From positions 1 through 17,059 of the forward strand of contig CAMBSS010000093.1 in the NCBI GenBank assembly GCA_945870465.1: DNA of 17,059 bases, given 5' to 3'. This document shows positions 14,119 through 17,059 of this stretch, in pieces. The notes under the pieces were generated by a model. It worked only from the letters and a program-made list of their open reading frames with translations. It made no database searches and had not been told where the DNA came from. The position numbers were made by a program, and so were the translations under genes. Each line of letters opens with the position of its first letter. Positions within the stretch are counted from its first letter, which is position 1. Source of the DNA: Bordetella parapertussis (GTDB lineage Bacteria; Pseudomonadota; Gammaproteobacteria; Burkholderiales; SG8-41).

Positions 14119-15102
14119 TCAGTCCGCTTTAAGGCCTGCCTGTTTCGCCGCGACGCCGTTCTTCTGATAATCGTCGCGCAGGAAAGCGGCGAATTCCTGC
14201 GGATTGTTGCCCACGGGTTCGCCGCCGATCGCTATCAGCCTGGCGCGAATTTCGGGATTGCGCAAAGTCTGCGCGGCGGCTTCGTTGAGCCGCGCCACGA
14301 TAGCGCGCGGCGTGCCGGCGGGCGCCAGCAGACCCAGCCAGCTTCCTGCCTGGAACCCGCGCAATCCCGTTGCTTCGTCTACGGTCGGCACGTCGGGCAA
14401 CAGCACGGAGCGTTTAGTGCCGGACACGCCGAGCGCGCGCAGCCGTCCCGCCTTCACGTGCGGCAGCGCCGGCGGAATCGAATTCAGTATCACGTCGAGC
14501 CGCCCCGCCATCAAATCGATCACCGATTGCGGCGCGCCGGCGTACGGCACGTGCGTGAGATTGACGCCCGCCATGCTCTTGAACACTTCCATGCCGATGT
14601 GATTGGTGCCGCCGTTGCCTGCTGAACCGTAATTGAGTTTGCCGGGCTCGGCCTTGGCGCGCGCGATCAGGTCTTTCATGCTGGCGATCGGGCTGGCCGC
14701 GCTGGTCAGCATCAGCATGTCGCTGGTCGCAATCAAACTGATGGGCGCGAAATCCTTCAGCGTGTTGTACGGCACCTTCGCGATATGCGGCACTATGGTC
14801 ATGCTCGGCGAACTCGCCATGAACAACGTGTAGCCGTCGGGCGCGGACGTAAACACGGTTTCGGCCGCGATGCGCCCGCCCGCGCCGCCGCGATTGTCCA
14901 TCACCAGTTGCTGCCCGAGCAGCGCCGACATGTTCGGCGTTACCGTGCGCGCCAGCACGTCCGGTGTGCCGCCGGCGGGCACCGACACGACCACGCGGAT
15001 GGGTTTGTCGGGATAGGCCTTTGCGGTCTGGGCCATGAGCGCCGCGGGCGCGCAGGCCAGCAGGGCTGCGCCAAAGAACCGGCTTGTTCTTGCATTGATC
15101 AT
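14119..15102 (-). CDS. tripartite tricarboxylate transporter (TctC/Bug) substrate-binding protein 4
   Basis: A 327-residue Bug protein. The ATG at 15102 is chosen because AGGA lies seven bases upstream and a signal peptide follows at once (MINARTSRFF, hydrophobic core, ALMAQTAKA). The open frame extends 63 codons further to 15291 but codes nothing family-like. Mature-protein motifs are YPDKPIRVVVSVPAGGTPD, VMDNRGGAGGRIAAE, APDGYT, LNYGSAGNGGTNHIG and HVPYAGAPQSVIDLMAG. The ligand is probably a small carboxylate. It is transcribed alone, convergent with the GntR gene and divergent from the toxin-antitoxin pair, with an inverted repeat and GC-rich stems in its leader. Confidence 0.9.
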   Translation of the reverse strand: MINARTSRFFGAALLACAPAALMAQTAKAYPDKPIRVVVSVPAGGTPDVLARTVTPNMSALLGQQLVMDNRGGAGGRIAAETVFTSAPDGYTLFMASSPSMTIVPHIAKVPYNTLKDFAPISLIATSDMLMLTSAASPIASMKDLIARAKAEPGKLNYGSAGNGGTNHIGMEVFKSMAGVNLTHVPYAGAPQSVIDLMAGRLDVILNSIPPALPHVKAGRLRALGVSGTKRSVLLPDVPTVDEATGLRGFQAGSWLGLLAPAGTPRAIVARLNEAAAQTLRNPEIRARLIAIGGEPVGNNPQEFAAFLRDDYQKNGVAAKQAGLKAD

Positions 15103-15121
15103 CAGGTTTCCTGGTATGGAT

Positions 15122-15138
15122 ATCTCTCGAACAGAGAT
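15122..15138. promoter_or_regulatory. inverted repeat ATCTCT-N5-AGAGAT upstream of Bug4
   Basis: Perfect 6-bp arms with a five-base spacer, 20-36 bases before the Bug4 start codon. The interrupted dyad is compatible with an operator (its size would suit a LysR- or TetR-type protein) or a small leader hairpin. Confidence 0.35.
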
Positions 15139-15173
15139 TTTGAATTGATTCGTCGCGGAATCTTGCCACAAAA

Positions 15174-15208
15174 GCGGCCGTCGTGGCCGCGCCGAGGTCG
15201 GGCGCGGC
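15174..15208 (-). other. mutually exclusive GC stems in the Bug4 leader region
   Basis: GCGGCC (15174-15179) can pair with GGCCGC (15185-15190). GCCGCGCC (15186-15193) can pair with GGCGCGGC (15201-15208). The two stems share bases 15186-15190, so only one forms at a time. On the minus strand the first is followed by TTTT (complement of 15170-15173), giving a terminator-like layout upstream of Bug4. Confidence 0.3.
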
Positions 15209-15232
15209 ATGTGCGGACTGCGCTCCGGCCCC

Positions 15233-15261
15233 TTTCCAAGAGTGCCCCAATGGGGTATATT
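15233..15261 (+). promoter_or_regulatory. promoter of the toxin-antitoxin pair, probably leaderless
   Basis: TTTCCA (15233-15238) and TATATT (15256-15261) are 17 bases apart and match the sigma-70 boxes at 4 and 5 of 6 positions. Transcription should begin about 15267-15268, at the toxin ATG (15267) itself. A small dyad CCCC-AAT-GGGG (15245-15255) abuts the -10 box and could be the antitoxin's operator. Confidence 0.55.
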
Positions 15262-15266
15262 GAGCC

Positions 15267-15590
15267 ATGTATCTGACAGTAGCGCAGACACCGTTATTCG
15301 AAAAATATGCGTCGCAGATCTGGTCGGAAGAGGAGCTGGATCAATTCATCGACTGGATTGCAAACAATCCCGTGGCAGGGGACGTCATTCCCGGCGGCGG
15401 TGGATTGCGCAAGGTGCGTTGGACGGCTGCCGGCCGCGGCAAGCGCGGAGGTGTCCGGGTAATTTATTACAACGTTTTGCGGAGCGGCACTATCTGGCTG
15501 TTGATAGCGTATACCAAAGCGAAGTTCGATAATTTGCCGCCGAACCTGTTAAAGGAACTCAGAAATGAGATCGTCAAAGAAAAAAGCTGA
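15267..15590 (+). CDS. type II toxin of RelE/HigB family
   Basis: A 107-residue RelE/HigB-type toxin, full length. The core GGGGLRKVRW (43-52), GRGKRGGVRVIYYN (56-69) and a hydrophobic strand WLLIAYTKAKFDNLP (77-91) are the usual signature of this mRNA-interferase or gyrase-inhibitor fold; the NadS-type partner favours the RelE/HigB branch. The gene comes first and overlaps the antitoxin gene by 26 bases (toxin-then-antitoxin order). No ribosome binding site precedes the ATG, in line with leaderless translation. The Lys/Arg-rich GRGKRGG stretch is intact, so the toxin is probably active. The pair sits at the edge of a decaying region. Confidence 0.88.
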   Translation: MYLTVAQTPLFEKYASQIWSEEELDQFIDWIANNPVAGDVIPGGGGLRKVRWTAAGRGKRGGVRVIYYNVLRSGTIWLLIAYTKAKFDNLPPNLLKELRNEIVKEKS

Positions 15591-15867
15591 CCGGGAAGTG
15601 CAGGCGTTCAATCAGGATCTTTTGCGCAGCGTCAGGCAAATGAAGGCCGGCAAGGCCGCGCGCAAAACCCGCGTCAAGCTTCCCGCTGTGGTAAGCGCGC
15701 GCAACGCAAGCGGGCTTAGCCAGGCAGAGTTCGCGGTTTTGCTCGGAATTTCCGTGCGCACGCTACAGAAATGGGAGCAAGGCACGCGCGAACCCTCGGG
15801 CGCAGCACGAAGCTTGATTCGTATCGCGCAGAAACATCCCAACGTCCTTGCCGATGCAATGAAGTGA
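15565..15867 (+). CDS. antitoxin of NadS/HigA type (XRE helix-turn-helix)
   Basis: A 100-residue protein with a basic N-terminal arm that would wrap the toxin and an XRE helix-turn-helix at about residues 45-95: ASGLSQAEFAVLLGISVRT, then LQKWEQGTREPSG and a final IAQKHP. This is the standard partner of RelE/HigB toxins encoded just upstream. It probably represses its own promoter together with the toxin. The ATG at 15565 lies inside the end of the toxin gene, with AAAGGA (15551-15556) as ribosome site. Confidence 0.88.
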   Translation: MRSSKKKADREVQAFNQDLLRSVRQMKAGKAARKTRVKLPAVVSARNASGLSQAEFAVLLGISVRTLQKWEQGTREPSGAARSLIRIAQKHPNVLADAMK

Positions 15868-15976
15868 GACGCCGCGCGCATTTTGCCTTTTCATCGCTGA
15901 TGTTAGTGGAATAGTTGCTGGATTGTGAAGCTGGAAGGACCTGCGCTATCCCGATTTTCCGCGTTCACGGCCGCCC

Positions 15977-16261
15977 ATGAAACTCATCAACCCCCGCATC
16001 AGCCACGTCATCACCAACCCTGTCGCCTTCACGCTGCAGGTGTAGCGGGCGTTTCAGGCCAACCACGGCCTGCTGCTGGCCAGTGCGACGGCGGCCGTGC
16101 TGTGGGAAATCATCCGCCACGCGCTGGGTTGGTATTTCGGCAACCTCTCGCAGGTGACCGTGGTCTATGGTTCGCTCGCCACCGCCATCATCGTGCTGCT
16201 GAGCCTCGAAATCGGCAAGCCACCGCCGGAGGCGGTGCCGATGCGCACTGAACCGTTGTAA
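15977..16261 (+). pseudogene. remnant of a YihY/BrkB (UPF0761) membrane protein gene
   Basis: Read from the ATG at 15977, the frame gives MKLINPRISHVITNPVAFTL, then a TAG at 16043-16045 (codon 23), then RAFQANHGLLLA and at once AAVLWEIIRHALGWYF, VVYGSLATAIIVLLSLEI and GKPPPEAVPMRTEPL to TAA (16259-16261). The first part matches the N-terminus of YihY/BrkB integral membrane proteins. The rest matches their last transmembrane part and tail, which normally lie some 200 residues further on. The gene therefore seems to have lost most of its membrane domain, probably a second segment before the tail, and gained a nonsense codon (perhaps TGG to TAG). No ribosome site is evident. A different frame over it (15925-16251) has no recognisable content. 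Confidence 0.75.
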
Positions 16262-16288
16262 TTGAGTGCTTGAATCGAGCGTATCCAA

Positions 16289-16314
16289 GAAATACAGCAC
16301 GCAAGAGGTATTTC
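16289..16314. promoter_or_regulatory. inverted repeat GAAATAC-N12-GTATTTC
   Basis: Perfect 7-bp arms (16289-16295 and 16308-16314) placed 30 bases before the start of the broken HTH_37-type gene. This is a typical position and form for an autoregulatory operator. Confidence 0.4.
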
Positions 16315-16343
16315 CGTGCACTGATTGATCAAAGGAAACGGAC

Positions 16344-16656
16344 ATGATAAAACGAGTGAAGATAACGCGTGGCAGCAGCAATGTGTTTCGGGACGTCGGA
16401 TTCCCGTCGGGGGAGGCGCACAATCTCCTGCTACGCTCCGAGTTGATGACGCGGATCGAGCAGTTCGTGAAGCGCGGCGGGCCTGACGCAGAAAGATTCT
16501 GCGCTTGCACTGGGCGTCACTCAGCCGCGCCTGAACGATCTGCTTAAAGGGCGGATCGACAAATTCAGCCTCGATGCGCTCGTGAATATGCTGGGCCACG
16601 CCAAGTTGCGGGTCGAAATCAGGGTCAACAAAATGCCGCTACGGAAAGCGGCGTAA
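16344..16656 (+). pseudogene. HTH_37-type XRE regulator/antitoxin, frameshifted
   Basis: The ATG at 16344 (ribosome site AAAGGA) gives VFRDVGFPSGEAHNLLLRSEL and IEQFVKRG, the N-terminal half of HTH_37 proteins. The frame then goes wrong at a GGG run (16479-16481). With one G removed, the family continues: LTQKDSALALGVTQPRLNDL, LKGRIDKFSLDALVNMLG and an end at 16656, about 103 residues in all. The uncorrected frame stops at 16547. Such proteins are usually antitoxins of HigB/RelE-like toxins encoded just upstream. Here only the YihY remnant is upstream, so the toxin partner is missing. The insertion may be real or a sequencing error. Confidence 0.83.
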
Positions 16657-16663
16657 TTCCGCT

Positions 16664-16763
16664 AAACCGTCATACCCGCGCGTTAGAGCCTGCCCCGGCA
16701 GGTATCAGGCCGGGGCGGGTATCCAGAAGAGCCTCCTGGGTTCCCGCCTGCGCGGGAACGACG
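16664..16763. repeat. dispersed palindromic repeat (CCCGCxxGCGGG type)
   Basis: Two hairpins lie between GTCATACCCGCGC and GGGAACGACGAAAG boundaries. The first is GCCCCGGC (16692-16699) with GCCGGGGC (16709-16716), a perfect 8-bp stem. The second is TTCCCGC (16741-16747) with GCGGGAA (16752-16758). This is the common intergenic repeat of many beta- and gammaproteobacteria, recognisable from TTCCCGCCTGCGCGGGAA. On the minus strand it reads as VVPAQAGTQ, a known artefact peptide. Confidence 0.75.
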
Positions 16764-16804
16764 AAAGTGTCGTGCGCCAGCACAGCGGCTTTTATTTTGT
16801 TCAT
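16670..16804 (-). pseudogene. truncated gene start running into the palindromic repeat
   Basis: On the minus strand an ATG at 16804 follows a very strong ribosome site (GGGGGAGGAG, 16810-16819). It encodes MNKIKAAVLAHDTF before entering the repeat (VVPAQAGTQ) and stopping 44 codons on. The strong start followed by repeat-derived codons suggests the first about 13 codons of a lost gene. The parent is not identifiable; some medium-chain dehydrogenases begin similarly, but that is only a resemblance. Confidence 0.4.
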
Positions 16805-16900
16805 GTCGTCTCCTCCCCCAGAGGTTTTATAGCTTGTGGCGGCAAGCATAGCCCCATCGACTTGCGCGGACAACGCGGCGTCGGCTTCAATTTATGAATA

Positions 16901-16944
16901 CTCCCTCGCCCCGCGTAAGTGGGGAGAGGGTCGGGGTGAGGGGC
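16901..16944. repeat. CTCCCTC/GAGGG intergenic palindromic repeat
   Basis: CCCTCGCCCC (16903-16912) pairs with GGGGAGAGGG (16921-16930) with one mismatch around an eight-base loop, and is followed by TCGGGGTGAGGGG. This is a widely dispersed proteobacterial intergenic repeat, distinct from the one at 16664. Confidence 0.75.
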
Positions 16945-17059
16945 AGGGTTAATTCACGAACTTTGAACTCGCGTGACGTTATGCCTGTTCAAAGAGTGTC
17001 CCTTACCTAACAATGCAGCAGCTGTAATCATTTAAGTGGAAAACTCGATGCGCACTTCT
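16945..17059. other. no recognisable feature
   Basis: Less GC-rich sequence up to the right edge. An ATG at 17050 opens a frame that is cut after four codons. It may be the start of the next gene but cannot be judged here. Confidence 0.5.

Noticed and set aside
15103..15291. 63-codon N-terminal extension of Bug protein 4
   Set aside because: It would precede the signal peptide, overlaps the toxin promoter and start, and shows no family sequence.
15925..16251. 108-codon plus-strand frame
   Set aside because: It is out of frame with the recognisable YihY/BrkB remnant and has a His/Arg/Pro-rich shadow composition.
16664..16944. CRISPR array
   Set aside because: The repeats are two unrelated single palindromic elements, with no regular spacing or identical direct repeats and no cas genes.

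Overview
The window reads as a chromosomal accessory-metabolism region of a GC-rich betaproteobacterium, most likely Burkholderiales-like. The main reason is four TctC/Bug-type periplasmic binding proteins, a family greatly expanded in that group. High-GC codon use and the GC-rich intergenic palindromes fit. The assignment rests on gene families, not on a phylogenetic marker. There are no tRNA, rRNA, CRISPR or transposase genes.

Left block (1-3109, minus strand): a compact operon of a DUF4387 protein, an AtuA-family (DUF1446) protein, a NitT/TauT-type ABC substrate-binding protein and an EthD/DUF4286-like small protein cut by the window edge. Neighbours overlap or are separated by one base, so translation is probably coupled. 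A glutathione S-transferase gene (3243-3851) diverges from it.

Middle block (3930-9795, plus strand): Bug protein, MmgE/PrpD-family protein, a second Bug gene broken by a one-base frameshift, a D-2-hydroxyacid dehydrogenase and a mandelate-racemase-type enolase-superfamily enzyme. A 30-base-arm imperfect inverted repeat separates the last two. A threonine-synthase-like PLP enzyme (9816-10976, minus) converges on them.

Third block (11116-14012, plus): Bug protein, PrpF/GalD-type tautomerase and an FCD-type GntR regulator. The divergent gap upstream (10977-11115) holds overlapping GTATAC palindromes that are a plausible operator for that regulator. A fourth Bug gene (14119-15102, minus) converges on the regulator, with a nested hairpin between them.

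The enzymes (MmgE/PrpD, GalD/PrpF-type isomerase, enolase-superfamily dehydratase or racemase, 2-hydroxyacid dehydrogenase) plus the binding proteins suggest uptake and breakdown of small hydroxy-, di- or tricarboxylic acids. The substrate cannot be read from the sequence. No membrane transport component lies in the window.

Right end (15267-17059): a toxin-antitoxin pair of RelE/HigB plus NadS/HigA type with an apparently leaderless promoter, then a decaying stretch. It contains a YihY/BrkB remnant with a nonsense codon and internal deletions, a frameshifted HTH_37-type regulator, a short gene start running into a palindromic repeat, and two families of intergenic palindromic repeats.
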